In this document: positions 6,273 through 15,571 of the stretch, in pieces
Position numbering within the stretch: the stretch's first letter is position 1
How the letters are laid out: every line of letters starts with the position of its first letter
Assembly: GCA_037440525.1 (NCBI GenBank)
Contig: JBBITW010000040.1
Location: 1 to 23,652 of the forward strand
DNA from: JBBITW01 sp037440525
Lineage (GTDB): Bacteria > Desulfobacterota > BSN033 > UBA1163
Direction of reading: 5' to 3'
Length of the DNA stretch: 23,652 nucleotides
Notes under the pieces: model-generated
Databases searched by the model: none
What the model saw: only the letters and a program-made list of their open reading frames with translations
Told to the model about the DNA's origin: nothing
Position numbers and translations under genes: made by a program

Positions 6273-7709
6273 ATGAATAAGATTCTTATTGTCGATGATG
6301 ACAAATCTATCAGATACTCATTAAAAAGGATCCTTGAAGGAGATTATGATGTTTTAGAAGCCCAAAATGGTCAGGAGGCTCTTATACAACTAAAAGGAAA
6401 CATCCCTGATCTCATTATCATGGATATCAAGATGCCAGGGCAAAGCGGAATCGATGTGCTTAAAGAGATTAAATCCATTGATCCAAAAGCCCTTATCATC
6501 ATTATGACCGCTTATGGCACCTCAGATACTGCCATAGAAGCGATGAAATATGGAGCCTTTGACTACATCCTTAAACCATTTACATCCTCTCAGATTAAAG
6601 AATTGGTAGAAAAGTCATTATCCCTCAAGAGATTGATGAGTCAGGGGGTCTCTTACTCCACTTTACCCGAGGAGATAGGAGAAGAGGAACAGATTGTTGG
6701 TTCATCTCCAAAGATGCAAGAAATCTATAAGATGATTGGACAGGTAGCCCCAAGTGAAGTAACTGTGCTTCTAAGGGGTGAGAGTGGAACAGGAAAGGAG
6801 CTTCTGGCAAGGGCAATCTATCACCACAGCCTCCGCTCAAATCAACCTTTTCTTCCGGTCAATTGTGCTGCCATACCTGATACGCTTCTCGAGAGTGAAC
6901 TCTTTGGCCACGAAAAGGGGGCATTTACAGGAGCGGTTTCTCGCAGGATTGGCAAGCTTGAACAGTGCCATGGAGGGACAATCTTCCTCGATGAGGTGGG
7001 AGACATGTCCCTTTCAACCCAGGCAAAGCTATTAAGAGTCCTTCAAGATAAGAGTTTTGAGAGGTTAGGTGGAGGAGAAACTATAAAAGTGGATATTAGA
7101 TTCATTGTGGCCACCAATAAAGATTTGGAGGAGGCCATCTCAATCGGAAGATTTAGAGAAGACCTATATTATAGATTAAATGTTGTAACTATCCAGATAC
7201 CTCCTCTCAGGGAGCGAAAAGAAGATATCCCTCAACTGGTCTCATATTTTTTAAAAAGGTTCAATAAGGAAATGAAGAAGAAGATTTTAGGGATTACTCC
7301 CCCAGCGATGGATAAGATTAACTCTTACGACTGGCCCGGAAATGTTAGGCAGTTGGAGAATATCCTTAAGAGGGCAATCATTCTCTGTCAGGGAGACTGG
7401 ATTCTTGATGATCAGATCTTTCTTGAAAAGGATGAAAGAATAGAAACAAAAGAGAGATGGGGTATAGAAAGGATTGAAAACCTTCTCGATTCCCTCTTTG
7501 AAGAATTTCTTAAAAATCATATGACCTATAGAGATTTGGATATGATTTCAACCTTTGAAAAAGGATTGATCATTCGTGCCTTACAGAAGACAAAGGGAAA
7601 CCAGGTTCAGGCAGCCCAGCTCCTTGGAATCAATCGCAGCACCCTCCGGGGAAAAATGGAGCGATACAGGATCAAAAAAGAGGTCTCTGTCTCTGAAGAA
7701 GAATCTTAA
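6273..7709 (+). CDS. NtrC-family sigma-54-dependent response regulator
   Basis: The 478-residue protein has a receiver domain (1-115; acidic DDD at 8-10, phospho-acceptor D51, T79, K101), a sigma-54 AAA+ domain (about 140-370; Walker A GESGTGKE at 169-176, GAFTGA at 216-221 for contact with sigma-54, WPGNVRQLEN at 354-363) and a Fis-type helix-turn-helix at about 425-468. It is the evident partner of the GAF-GAF kinase upstream, from which a MITE separates it. It should bind enhancer sites and open sigma-54 promoters. Two good sigma-54 sites in this window (9727-9742 and 16555-16570) drive ammonium transport/sensing and GS/GOGAT genes, which are natural targets. It is not certain that it is the orthologue of enteric NtrC, so no symbol is given. 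Confidence 0.93.
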   Translation: MNKILIVDDDKSIRYSLKRILEGDYDVLEAQNGQEALIQLKGNIPDLIIMDIKMPGQSGIDVLKEIKSIDPKALIIIMTAYGTSDTAIEAMKYGAFDYILKPFTSSQIKELVEKSLSLKRLMSQGVSYSTLPEEIGEEEQIVGSSPKMQEIYKMIGQVAPSEVTVLLRGESGTGKELLARAIYHHSLRSNQPFLPVNCAAIPDTLLESELFGHEKGAFTGAVSRRIGKLEQCHGGTIFLDEVGDMSLSTQAKLLRVLQDKSFERLGGGETIKVDIRFIVATNKDLEEAISIGRFREDLYYRLNVVTIQIPPLRERKEDIPQLVSYFLKRFNKEMKKKILGITPPAMDKINSYDWPGNVRQLENILKRAIILCQGDWILDDQIFLEKDERIETKERWGIERIENLLDSLFEEFLKNHMTYRDLDMISTFEKGLIIRALQKTKGNQVQAAQLLGINRSTLRGKMERYRIKKEVSVSEEES

Positions 7710-7808
7710 AAGGTATAGAAAAAATTTTTTTTAAGTATTGACTCAAAAGATAAAATTGATTATCTAATCTAACCAAATATACCTAATATTTGTTTTATAG
7801 GAAACCCG

Positions 7809-9548
7809 ATGCGAACACTTAGAATTGGACTCTGCCAGATCAATACAACTGTTGGAGATATTGAGGGAAATACAAAGAAGATCATTGATTATATCGCCAG
7901 AGGGAAAAGAATGGGCGCAGACCTTCTGGCCTTTCCGGAGATGGCTGTGACAGGTTATCCTCCAGAGGATCTACTTCTCATGCCAAAATTTATTGAAACC
8001 AATCTAAGGGCTATAAGAGAGATTGCAAAAAATACTTCATCAATTACTGCCATCGTTGGTTTCGTCAATAAAGATGGAGATATCTTTAACTCTGCAGCAC
8101 TTCTACATAATGGAAATCTGGTGGATATTTATTCAAAGATGTACCTACCAAACTATGGTGTATTCGATGAGGATAGATATTTCAGGCCTGGAAAGGAAAA
8201 CTTTATCTTCACCTTAAAATCGATCCCAATAGGCCTTAGTATATGTGAAGACCTCTGGTATCCTGGAGATCCAATCCGGACCCAAGCCCTATACGGAGGG
8301 GCAGAATTGATAATTAATATCTCTTCATCACCATTTCATGCAGGGAAGAGGGCATCCCGTGAAAAGATGATTTCAACCCGTGCATCTGATAATCTCGCAA
8401 TTGTTGCTTACTGCAATCTCGTGGGTGGGCAGGATGAACTTGTCTTTGATGGGGGAAGCATGGTCTTTGATCAAGAGGGAGAGATCATCGCCCAGGGAAA
8501 ACAGTTTGAGGAGGATTTGGTCCTGGCAGACCTTGATATGGAGGGTGTCTTTAGAATGAGGCTTCATGATCCCAGAATCAGGAGAGAAAGGCTGAGCGAG
8601 GAGCAAAAGGGACTGAGGAGGATAGATCTACCTGAGATTAGATTTTCGTCCAAAAGGAAGAAACCCACACTACCCAAAAGGGATATTAAAACTTTTGACC
8701 GTATCTCCGAGATCTATTCTGCTTTGGTATTGGGAACCGGAGACTATGTAAGAAAGAATGGGTTTAAAAAAGTTCTTGTAGGCTTAAGTGGAGGGATTGA
8801 CTCAGCACTTACTGCATCGATTGCTGCAGATGCTCTGGGGAGAGATGGAGTTGTTGGGGTGGCTATGCCTTCCCAATATACTTCAAAGTCATCCTTGGAA
8901 GACGCAAAAGAATTGTCAAAAAATCTTGACATTCGATTTATCACAATCCCAATAGATGAAATATTTAAGGCCTATTTAAAGACCCTCTCTCCATCTTTCA
9001 AAGGACTTAAACCTGATGTTACAGAAGAAAATATACAGGCACGAATTCGTGGAAATATTCTGATGGCACTCTCAAATAAATTTGGTTCTCTTGTCCTTAC
9101 AACAGGGAATAAGAGTGAAATGAGTGTAGGTTACTGTACCCTCTATGGAGATATGGCTGGAGGATTTGCTGTTTTAAAGGATGTCCCTAAAACCCTGGTT
9201 TATGAATTAGCTAAATACAAAAACGAAAAAGAGGGGAAAGAGATAATCCCTAAAAATGTCTTTATTAAAGCGCCCTCCGCAGAATTGAGACCTAACCAGA
9301 AGGATGAAGATTCACTGCCTCCCTACCCTATCCTCGATCCAATCCTTCAGGCATATGTTGAAGAGGATAAAGGGGTTGAGGAGATTTCGAAGATGGGTTT
9401 CAATGAAGACCTTGTAAGAGAAGTAATCCAGATGGTGGATCGAAATGAATATAAACGGAGGCAGAGCCCACCTGGAGTAAAGATAACCCATCGCGCCTTA
9501 GGAAAAGATAGAAGACTTCCTGTCACAAATAAATATAGAAATTTTTAG
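7809..9548 (+). CDS. nadE: Glutamine-dependent NAD(+) synthetase
   Basis: The enzyme makes NAD from deamido-NAD, ATP and glutamine. At 579 residues it is of the long, glutamine-using type. The N-terminal nitrilase-like glutaminase domain (about 1-270) has the E44-K110-C146 triad in FPEMAVTGY, YSKMYLPNY and SICEDLW. The C-terminal synthetase domain has the ATP pyrophosphatase P-loop SGGIDSA at 327-333, and later TTGNKSEMSVGYCTLYGD and RPNQKDEDSLPPY. The ATG at 7809 has only a weak AGGAAA site upstream. It lies 99 bases after the response-regulator stop and is probably separately transcribed, though no convincing promoter is seen. Its glutamine use fits the nitrogen theme, but the linkage may be incidental. 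Confidence 0.95.
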   Translation: MRTLRIGLCQINTTVGDIEGNTKKIIDYIARGKRMGADLLAFPEMAVTGYPPEDLLLMPKFIETNLRAIREIAKNTSSITAIVGFVNKDGDIFNSAALLHNGNLVDIYSKMYLPNYGVFDEDRYFRPGKENFIFTLKSIPIGLSICEDLWYPGDPIRTQALYGGAELIINISSSPFHAGKRASREKMISTRASDNLAIVAYCNLVGGQDELVFDGGSMVFDQEGEIIAQGKQFEEDLVLADLDMEGVFRMRLHDPRIRRERLSEEQKGLRRIDLPEIRFSSKRKKPTLPKRDIKTFDRISEIYSALVLGTGDYVRKNGFKKVLVGLSGGIDSALTASIAADALGRDGVVGVAMPSQYTSKSSLEDAKELSKNLDIRFITIPIDEIFKAYLKTLSPSFKGLKPDVTEENIQARIRGNILMALSNKFGSLVLTTGNKSEMSVGYCTLYGDMAGGFAVLKDVPKTLVYELAKYKNEKEGKEIIPKNVFIKAPSAELRPNQKDEDSLPPYPILDPILQAYVEEDKGVEEISKMGFNEDLVREVIQMVDRNEYKRRQSPPGVKITHRALGKDRRLPVTNKYRNF

Positions 9549-9552
9549 TTTT

Positions 9553-9588
9553 CTAAATTGAGCGTTTTTCATCCGCCTGAAGCGGATC
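9553..9588. repeat. One-ended fragment of the CTAAATTGAGCG repeat family
   Basis: CTAAATTGAGCG at 9553-9564 matches the end of the MITE at 6108-6253 and is followed by a small hairpin with ATCCGC/GCGGAT arms, as in that element. No opposite end is found before the sigma-54 promoter, so this is a truncated copy. Confidence 0.5.
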
Positions 9589-9726
9589 AACCTCTGTGGT
9601 TTTTCTTACAGATTGCTTAAAAACAAACAATTGATTTCCACTCCAAAAAATCTTTCAACAGAGATTACATCGCCTAACTATTTAATAATCATAATAAATT
9701 TAAACTAAATCCTGTTTTTATTAACC

Positions 9727-9742
9727 TGGCATAGCGATTGCT
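9727..9742 (+). promoter_or_regulatory. Sigma-54 promoter of the amidotransferase-amt-glnK-glnD operon
   Basis: TGGCATAGCGATTGCT matches the -24/-12 consensus TGGCAYR-N4-TTGCW at every fixed position, with GG at 9728-9729 and GC at 9740-9741. The start of transcription is expected near 9753, leaving a leader of about 45 bases with no ANTAR-type hexaloop hairpins. The likely activator is the NtrC-like protein at 6273-7709. Confidence 0.85.
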
Positions 9743-9797
9743 TATCGAATTAAAAAACAGAAATCGATTTTTAATACAATTTAATTGAGGAAAAATT

Positions 9798-10499
9798 ATG
9801 AACGTACTTATTATCAAACATGTAGATATTGAAGGTCCGGGATTAATAGAAGAAATCTTAAAAGAGTATAAGACTTCCTATCAGATTATTAATCTTGAAA
9901 AGGATACCCCTTCTAAAAACCCTGATGACTTCAGTCATATTATTATCCTGGGAGGACCTATGAATGTTTATGAGGAAGATCGTTATCCTTTCCTTAAAGA
10001 GGAAGATCTCCTTATTAAAGAATCAATCCTGAAGCAGAAGCATCTCTTAGGAATCTGTCTTGGGGCCCAATTAATCGCTAAGGCACTCGACGCAAAGGTC
10101 TTTAAATCCCCTCTAAAAGAGATTGGTTGGTATGATGTGGAATTGACAGAGACTGGTTTGAAAGATTCCCTCTTTTCAAAACTACCAAAGAGATTTTCTG
10201 TATTCCAGTGGCACGAGGATACATTTGAGATTCCTCGAAATGCTAAGTTGATTGCGACATCTTCCTCTGTTCCCAATCAAGCCTTTCGATATGGGAAAAA
10301 TGTTTATGGCTTACAATTTCATCTCGAAGTGACTGAAGAGATGATCAAGCAATGGATAGATGCTTACGGAAAAGAATCTTTTAGCCCAGAATCTTCCATT
10401 ATTCCAAAGAATAAGATTCTTAGTGAGACGACCATCAATATAGAGAATTATACAAAAAGGGGAATTAAATTTTTTAATAATTTTTTCCAAGAGGAGTGA
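9798..10499 (+). CDS. Class-I glutamine amidotransferase-like protein, stand-alone
   Basis: The 233-residue protein is a triad-type glutamine amidotransferase, similar to the GuaA glutaminase domain. The nucleophile is C87 in LLGICLGAQ, with H175 and E177 in GLQFHLE completing the triad; LGGPMNVYEE gives the oxyanion region. It has no fused synthetase domain and no acceptor enzyme next to it. Such stand-alone members hydrolyse glutamine or gamma-glutamyl compounds, or feed ammonia to unknown partners. It is the first gene behind the sigma-54 promoter at 9727 and lies only six bases before amt, so it is co-regulated with ammonium uptake. The class and catalytic residues are clear; the substrate is not. 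Confidence 0.85.
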   Translation: MNVLIIKHVDIEGPGLIEEILKEYKTSYQIINLEKDTPSKNPDDFSHIIILGGPMNVYEEDRYPFLKEEDLLIKESILKQKHLLGICLGAQLIAKALDAKVFKSPLKEIGWYDVELTETGLKDSLFSKLPKRFSVFQWHEDTFEIPRNAKLIATSSSVPNQAFRYGKNVYGLQFHLEVTEEMIKQWIDAYGKESFSPESSIIPKNKILSETTINIENYTKRGIKFFNNFFQEE

Positions 10500-10505
10500 T
10501 AAGAG

Positions 10506-11732
10506 ATGAAGGTTGATAGCGGAGATACTGCCTGGATCTTAATTTCATCGGCCTTGGTAATGTTAATGACACCTGGATTGGCTCTTTTCTATGGGGGCAT
10601 GGTCAGGGCTAAGAATGTTCTTGGAACGATTATGCAGAGCTTTGTTGCCCTTGGTGTTATCACCATCCAGTGGGTTCTTTATGGCTACAGTCTTGCCTTT
10701 GGCCCTGATATTGGAGGTCTAATTGGAAGTCTCAGTTGGATTGGGTTAAGGGGCGTAGGACTTGACCCATTTCCTGATTATTCAGCTACCGTACCCCATC
10801 AGGCATTTATGATCTTTCAAATGATGTTTGCTGTGATCACTCCTGCATTGATTACAGGTGCATTTGCTGAAAGATTTAAATTTAAGACATATCTGGTATT
10901 TCTCATCCTCTGGGCAACATTTGTTTACGATCCCATCGCCCATTGGGTCTGGGCAGTGGGAGGCTGGATTAAAGAGCTTGGTGCCCTTGATTTTGCTGGT
11001 GGTCTGGTCGTGCACATTAGCTCCGGAATTTCAGCGCTTGCAGCAGCGCTCGTTGTAGGAAAAAGAAAGGGGTTTGGTCAGGAACCAATGCCTCCCCATA
11101 ACCTTAGTATGACAATCCTTGGTGCAGCACTTCTCTGGTTTGGCTGGTTTGGTTTCAATGGTGGAAGTGCAGTTGCTTCTGGCTCTCTTGCAACTTCAGC
11201 CTTTGTCGTAACCCATATCTCAACTGCCTCGGCAGCCCTTTCCTGGATGATTGCTGAATGGCTCTATAGGGGTAATCCAACTGTGCTTGGGGCAGCATCA
11301 GGGGCAATAGCTGGGCTTGTAGCAATAACTCCTGCATCAGGTTTTGTTGGACCTGTTTCAGCCATTATCATCGGGCTTGCTGGTGGTTTGATATGTTATT
11401 TCGCTATTAACCTCAAGACAAAACTTGGATATGATGATTCTCTCGATGTTGTGGGTGTTCATGGAGTTGGTGGCACGTGGGGAGCACTGGCCACAGGCCT
11501 TTTTGCATCAAAGGTTATTAACCCTGGGGGAAATGATGGTCTATTCTTTGGTAATCCTTCACTTATTGGAATTCAGGCACTAAGTGTGCTCTCGGCATGG
11601 ATTTATTCTTTTATAGTCACACTGATCATATTGAAAATTCTCGATCGGACCATGGGTTTAAGGGTGAGCGAAGAACATGAGCTCAATGGTCTTGATTTAA
11701 GCCAGCATGGGGAAGCAGGATACAGTTTTTGA
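10506..11732 (+). CDS. amt: Ammonium transporter (Amt/MEP/Rh family)
   Basis: The 408-residue membrane protein has about eleven hydrophobic segments and moves ammonium across the inner membrane. Family landmarks are LALFYGGMVRAKNVL near the N-terminus, D162 in LDFAGG, and the pore twin histidines H170 (VVHISSG) and H319 (VGVHGVGG). No cleavable signal peptide is apparent; the first helix starts at about residue 9. The C-terminal tail, from about MGLRVSEEHELNGLDLSQHGE, is the conserved cytosolic segment that contacts P-II proteins. The glnK gene follows 45 bases later, the usual Amt-GlnK pairing. Confidence 0.97.
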   Translation: MKVDSGDTAWILISSALVMLMTPGLALFYGGMVRAKNVLGTIMQSFVALGVITIQWVLYGYSLAFGPDIGGLIGSLSWIGLRGVGLDPFPDYSATVPHQAFMIFQMMFAVITPALITGAFAERFKFKTYLVFLILWATFVYDPIAHWVWAVGGWIKELGALDFAGGLVVHISSGISALAAALVVGKRKGFGQEPMPPHNLSMTILGAALLWFGWFGFNGGSAVASGSLATSAFVVTHISTASAALSWMIAEWLYRGNPTVLGAASGAIAGLVAITPASGFVGPVSAIIIGLAGGLICYFAINLKTKLGYDDSLDVVGVHGVGGTWGALATGLFASKVINPGGNDGLFFGNPSLIGIQALSVLSAWIYSFIVTLIILKILDRTMGLRVSEEHELNGLDLSQHGEAGYSF

Positions 11733-11777
11733 TATTACAGGTAAAATGTCAAACTTTAAGAACAAGAGGGTATTAAA

Positions 11778-12116
11778 ATGAAAAAGATTGAAGCAATTAT
11801 CAAACCATTTAAATTGGATGATGTCAAAAATGAATTGACAAAGATCGGCGTTCAGGGAATGACGATCTCCGAAGTCAAAGGGTTCGGAAGGCAGAAAGGC
11901 CACACAGAAGTATATCGAGGGGCAGAATACAAAATCGATTTCATACCCAAGGTTAAGATTGAGATTATCATCTCTGATGAATTAGTTACCCAAGCTATTG
12001 AAACTATAGAACGGATTGCAAAAACAGGAAAGATTGGAGATGGGAAAATATTTCTTTCTTCAATTGAAGAGGTAATTCGAATCCGTACCGGAGAACGTGG
12101 AAGAGATGCAATTTGA
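11778..12116 (+). CDS. glnK: Nitrogen regulatory protein P-II (GlnK/GlnB family)
   Basis: The 112-residue P-II signal protein is of usual length. It begins MKKIEAIIKPFKLDDVK and carries the T-loop tyrosine Y51 in YRGAEYKIDF, the site uridylylated by GlnD. The nucleotide-binding TGKIGDGKIF segment follows. P-II trimers sense ATP/ADP and 2-oxoglutarate and block Amt when nitrogen is ample. Position after amt favours the name glnK over glnB. The 3' end overlaps glnD, so sensor and modifying enzyme are probably translationally coupled. Confidence 0.96.
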   Translation: MKKIEAIIKPFKLDDVKNELTKIGVQGMTISEVKGFGRQKGHTEVYRGAEYKIDFIPKVKIEIIISDELVTQAIETIERIAKTGKIGDGKIFLSSIEEVIRIRTGERGRDAI

Positions 12117-14670
12117 ACTGGCCATCAATAAAAATGGACTGAGTGAAATAAGGAATCGTATAGATCATATCTTTCAATCCCGCATCTCTCCAAAAGAATT
12201 TCTTCGCCAAAACTCAGATATGATGGATGGCATCATAAGAAATTCATTTCAAAAGGCTCAATCCCGGGGTCCCTCCCTCCCTGTATGTATTATGGCTGTA
12301 GGAGGTTATGGGAGATCAGAACTGACGCCATATTCTGATATCGATCTTCTCATTCTTTATTCCTCTTCAGATAAAGAAAAACTTACTTCCCTGATTGAAA
12401 AAATTCTCTATCCCCTTTGGGATTTGGGACTGGATGTTAATTGCAGTTCAAGGTCAATCGATGAATGTATTAAAATGGCTCAATCGGATTTGCATCTAAA
12501 GACAGGACTGATTGATGGACGTTATCTCGATGGAGAATTTGAATTATTTCGGAAATTATATTTTCTCTTTGTAAAAAAGGTCCTTCATAAAAAGGTTGAT
12601 AAATTTGCCGAAGCCCTCGCAAATGATATTTATATCCGACGTCATAAATATGAGGACTCTGTATATACTCTGGAGCCCAATATCAAAGAAGGAATAGGAG
12701 GCCTTAGGGACTTTCAAATTGGCCGATGGATCATAAGGGCTAAATATAAGACAGATCGCTGGAATTCCATACTTTTCCCCGACCATGCGCAGATTCTTGA
12801 TAAAGGTATCCAGTTCCTATGGGCCATTCGCGCACATCTCCATCTTTTGAGCGGAAGGAGACAGGATAATCTGACCTTCGAATTACAGGAGAGGATCGCC
12901 CCTATTCTTGGATTTGCCAATGGGGTTAAAGGTATTGAAGATATGATGCGGGAATATCACCTTTCAACCCAGAGGATCTCGTATTTTGTTATGGACATTA
13001 TAGAACGAAGCCTCTATGAACCTTCTAAATTCAGAAAGGCACTAAATTTTTTTCGAAAGAGAAAAATTGATCATCATTTTGTCCTTACAAAAGATGAGAT
13101 TTACCTTTATGACCCTATTACATTTAAGAGAGAACCATCCCAGTTAATGGTTCTCTTCAAATATCTCCAGGATTATCGGGCAAGGATAGATTTTCGTACA
13201 AAAGAGGCTGCCTCAGAATGTCTTTCCTTTGTAGATGATAGATTCAGAACTTCAGAGATTGTCAATAAAACCTTCCTTTCCATACTTAAAAAAGGAGAGG
13301 GAATTGGTAAGATACTAAAAAAGATGCACGAAATCGGATTTCTCTCACGCTATATTCCAGAATTCTCGAAGATAGAGGGAAAAGTTCATTATGACCTATA
13401 CCATGTCCACCCAATTGACATCCACTCAATCCTTGCTGTGGAGGAATTGGAAAAATTGAAGAGTGAACAATATCAAAAAGAATACCCACTCCTTAGCGGT
13501 CTATTAAAAAGTATAGAAAAGATTGATATCCTCTTTCTTGCAACATTACTCCATGATATAGGAAAAGGTGAAGAAGGAGACCATTCCCTTAATGGGGCAG
13601 GAATAGCAAGTCGTATCTGTGATCGTATGGGACTTTCCTCAGAAGAAAAGGAATGTGTTAAATTCTTAATAATTAACCATCTCCTGATGATAAAAACAGC
13701 TCTAAGAAGAGATCTCAATGATGAGCAAACATTTCTGCATTTTATTGATGAGGTGGGAGATAAGGATCGGTTGAAGATGCTTTATCTCCTCACCTTCGCT
13801 GACATAAAAGCCGTTGGACCAGAAGCCTGGAATTCATGGAAAGGTTCTCTTCTCATGGAACTCTTCCTAAAATCCATGCATCTTTTTGAAATAAAGGATC
13901 AAACCCGATCCATCCTGAGCGAAGAGGCTGCATACAAAAAGCTGCAACAATATCTTCCCTCGAATATCATTTCTCTCTATTTGGAAAATCTTCCCTCTCG
14001 ATATCTATCCTCCTATTCATGGGAAGAAATCGCCCGGCATATTGAGATGGCTCATCTCCTCACAAGTGAACCACTTATTATAAAATGGAGCATTGAAGAG
14101 GATACTCGAGCTAAGATCACAGTTTGCACAAAAGATCGGTACGGACTTTTCTCAAGAATCGCTGGTTCTATGTTTATCAATCGGATCAATGTTCTTGAGG
14201 CAAAGATTTACACGTGGCGGAATGGTGTTGCCCTTGATACCTTTTATGTGGAGGATTCGACGAAAGAATTGGAACGACGTCTTTTACAATTTGAAAAGGA
14301 TTTAAAAGAGATATTGCTGGGGAAGGTTCAATTGAAAAACCTAATTTCCCAGAGGATAGAGTTAAGAATGAATCAGAGAAAGGTAATCCCTAAGGTCCCT
14401 GTGGAAGTAAAGATCAACAATAATGATTCAGATTTTTATACTATCATAGAAACCGCAGGGGAGGATCGATTGGGAATCCTATATGATATTACAAAGACTT
14501 TAACTGATTGTGGATGCAATATTCATTTTGCAAAAATATCAACACTCGGAAATCGTATTATAGATGTATTTTATATACAGGATGAATGGGGCGAAAAGAT
14601 TATGGGCGAGGAGAAACTCAACCATCTGAAAAAGACCTTACTCCAATGTCTCAATAACTCTCCCGGATAG
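12097..14670 (+). CDS. glnD: Bifunctional P-II uridylyltransferase/uridylyl-removing enzyme
   Basis: The 857-residue enzyme has the full GlnD order. A nucleotidyltransferase domain carries GGYGRSELTPYSDIDLL (D81 and D83). An HD domain for UMP removal has H486-D487 in LHDIGKG. Two C-terminal ACT domains (about 669-715 and 786-838) bind glutamine. It uridylylates P-II when glutamine is low and removes UMP when glutamine is high. The start is uncertain: GTG at 12097 overlaps glnK by 20 bases with GGAG only three bases upstream, while ATG at 12106 would overlap by 11. Its placement in a nitrogen-regulated operon beside its substrate glnK differs from enteric bacteria. The stop is four bases from the converging gene at 14675; a weak hairpin and T7 run follow it. 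Confidence 0.96.
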   Translation: MEEMQFELAINKNGLSEIRNRIDHIFQSRISPKEFLRQNSDMMDGIIRNSFQKAQSRGPSLPVCIMAVGGYGRSELTPYSDIDLLILYSSSDKEKLTSLIEKILYPLWDLGLDVNCSSRSIDECIKMAQSDLHLKTGLIDGRYLDGEFELFRKLYFLFVKKVLHKKVDKFAEALANDIYIRRHKYEDSVYTLEPNIKEGIGGLRDFQIGRWIIRAKYKTDRWNSILFPDHAQILDKGIQFLWAIRAHLHLLSGRRQDNLTFELQERIAPILGFANGVKGIEDMMREYHLSTQRISYFVMDIIERSLYEPSKFRKALNFFRKRKIDHHFVLTKDEIYLYDPITFKREPSQLMVLFKYLQDYRARIDFRTKEAASECLSFVDDRFRTSEIVNKTFLSILKKGEGIGKILKKMHEIGFLSRYIPEFSKIEGKVHYDLYHVHPIDIHSILAVEELEKLKSEQYQKEYPLLSGLLKSIEKIDILFLATLLHDIGKGEEGDHSLNGAGIASRICDRMGLSSEEKECVKFLIINHLLMIKTALRRDLNDEQTFLHFIDEVGDKDRLKMLYLLTFADIKAVGPEAWNSWKGSLLMELFLKSMHLFEIKDQTRSILSEEAAYKKLQQYLPSNIISLYLENLPSRYLSSYSWEEIARHIEMAHLLTSEPLIIKWSIEEDTRAKITVCTKDRYGLFSRIAGSMFINRINVLEAKIYTWRNGVALDTFYVEDSTKELERRLLQFEKDLKEILLGKVQLKNLISQRIELRMNQRKVIPKVPVEVKINNNDSDFYTIIETAGEDRLGILYDITKTLTDCGCNIHFAKISTLGNRIIDVFYIQDEWGEKIMGEEKLNHLKKTLLQCLNNSPG

Positions 14671-14674
14671 ACTC

Positions 14675-15013
14675 CTATTCTTTTTTTAATTCTGTAAAAT
14701 AATCATTAAGCAGCATCTCATTTCTTTTTTGGACCTTTTGCATTTCACCTAATGCCACATTCTCAAAAGGAAGCTTTGTCCTCTTACTTCGGAGCCGTGT
14801 TATCTCGGAATTTAGAAAATTTATTGTATTAACTACTATCTCGGCCATTGATGATATTGAATCCTTCGCCTTTTCAAAAGTCTCTCTATCCAGATAATTC
14901 CTATTCAAAATATGAAATCTCTCAAAGAATCTTTTAAGCCTTTCAGATTCCTCTTTCTCTCCACCTTTTGATTCAATCTTTTTTACCAATTCTAAAAATC
15001 CTTCTATATCCAT
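14675..15013 (-). CDS. Hypothetical small alpha-helical protein
   Basis: On the reverse strand, ATG at 15013 follows GGGAGG four bases upstream and gives 112 residues. An in-frame TTG at 15034 has no ribosome binding site. The protein is rich in Lys and Glu, with heptad-like stretches such as ESERLKRFFERFHILNR and SMAEIVVNTINFLNSEITRL that suggest helices or a coiled coil. It has no signal peptide, membrane segment or cysteines. I do not recognise the family. It converges on glnD with a four-base gap. Codon use looks like that of its neighbours, so I consider it real but uncharacterised. Confidence 0.6.
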   Translation of the reverse strand: MDIEGFLELVKKIESKGGEKEESERLKRFFERFHILNRNYLDRETFEKAKDSISSMAEIVVNTINFLNSEITRLRSKRTKLPFENVALGEMQKVQKRNEMLLNDYFTELKKE

Positions 15014-15091
15014 AATGCCTCCCTTAGACTCCAAAATAAATCAAATTTCTATTTAACTGTTCTCAATAGATTCCTCGCTTAGCTCTGAATA

Positions 15092-15168
15092 TCAATTCGT
15101 TAAGAATTGATTACCTGCCGCAATTAGGTAATGACGATTCAGCCATTGGCTGAATCGCTTAATTTAGA
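15092..15168. repeat. Three adjacent hairpins plus a MITE-type end
   Basis: Three perfect stems follow one another: 15092-15098 with 15104-15110 (7 bp), 15110-15116 with 15126-15132 (7 bp) and 15136-15144 with 15148-15156 (9 bp, 3-base loop). The last runs into TCGCTTAATTTAG, a one-base variant of the inverted repeat at 6240-6253. This is probably a decayed or related mobile repeat and no gene lies here. Confidence 0.5.
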
Positions 15169-15215
15169 TAATTATAAATTTATGGAAATAATTTTAAATT
15201 GTCAATTTTTTATAC

Positions 15216-15446
15216 GGAGACCTCTGAAAAAGTATTAAAAACTATTCTTATAGACTGGGGAGGTGGGGGTGGAAAAGCCTTCGAGCGGATACCGATAATA
15301 ATATGGCGCCATTGATTAATACCCTGAAAATGCTTGATTTTCTCTAAAGCGATTGTAAACAATTTAACTTCTTAATGTCCGCATTCGAAGGTTTTGGAAC
15401 CCTAGCTCCACAGTCATTTCAGGACTTTTTCAAAGACCTCATACGG
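15216..15446. repeat. Second MITE-like repeat with CTCTGAAAAAG-type ends
   Basis: The left end reads GGAGACCTCTGAAAAAGT and the right end (about 15422-15446) its inverted relative GACTTTTTCAAAGACCTC. TAGACTGGGGAGGTGGG at 15251-15267 parallels the element at 2061-2351 (around 2095-2112). A third, one-ended copy (GGAGAACTCTGAAAAAGT) begins at about 15445 and fades into CCCCTCACTCATTCCC. Together these fill most of the 15014-15571 gap. Confidence 0.6.
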
Positions 15447-15519
15447 AGAACTCTGAAAAAGTGCATAAATTCCCCCTCACTCATTCCCTCTCTCCAAGGG
15501 GAGAGGATTAAGGTGAAGT

Positions 15520-15547
15520 TTGCAAAAATTAGGAATTATGATAAAAT
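15520..15547 (+). promoter_or_regulatory. Candidate promoter of the vapBC-like pair
   Basis: TTGCAA (15520-15525), 16 bases, then TAAAAT (15542-15547), a 5/6 match to the -10 box. It sits just outside the repeats and 24 bases before the antitoxin start. Confidence 0.35.
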
Positions 15548-15571
15548 AAATTTTAAAAGGAGGAATGATAA

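Noticed and set aside
9743..9797. ANTAR module in the leader of the amt operon
   Set aside because: The 45-base leader has no A1/G4 hexaloop hairpins and no terminator, so only sigma-54 control is supported.
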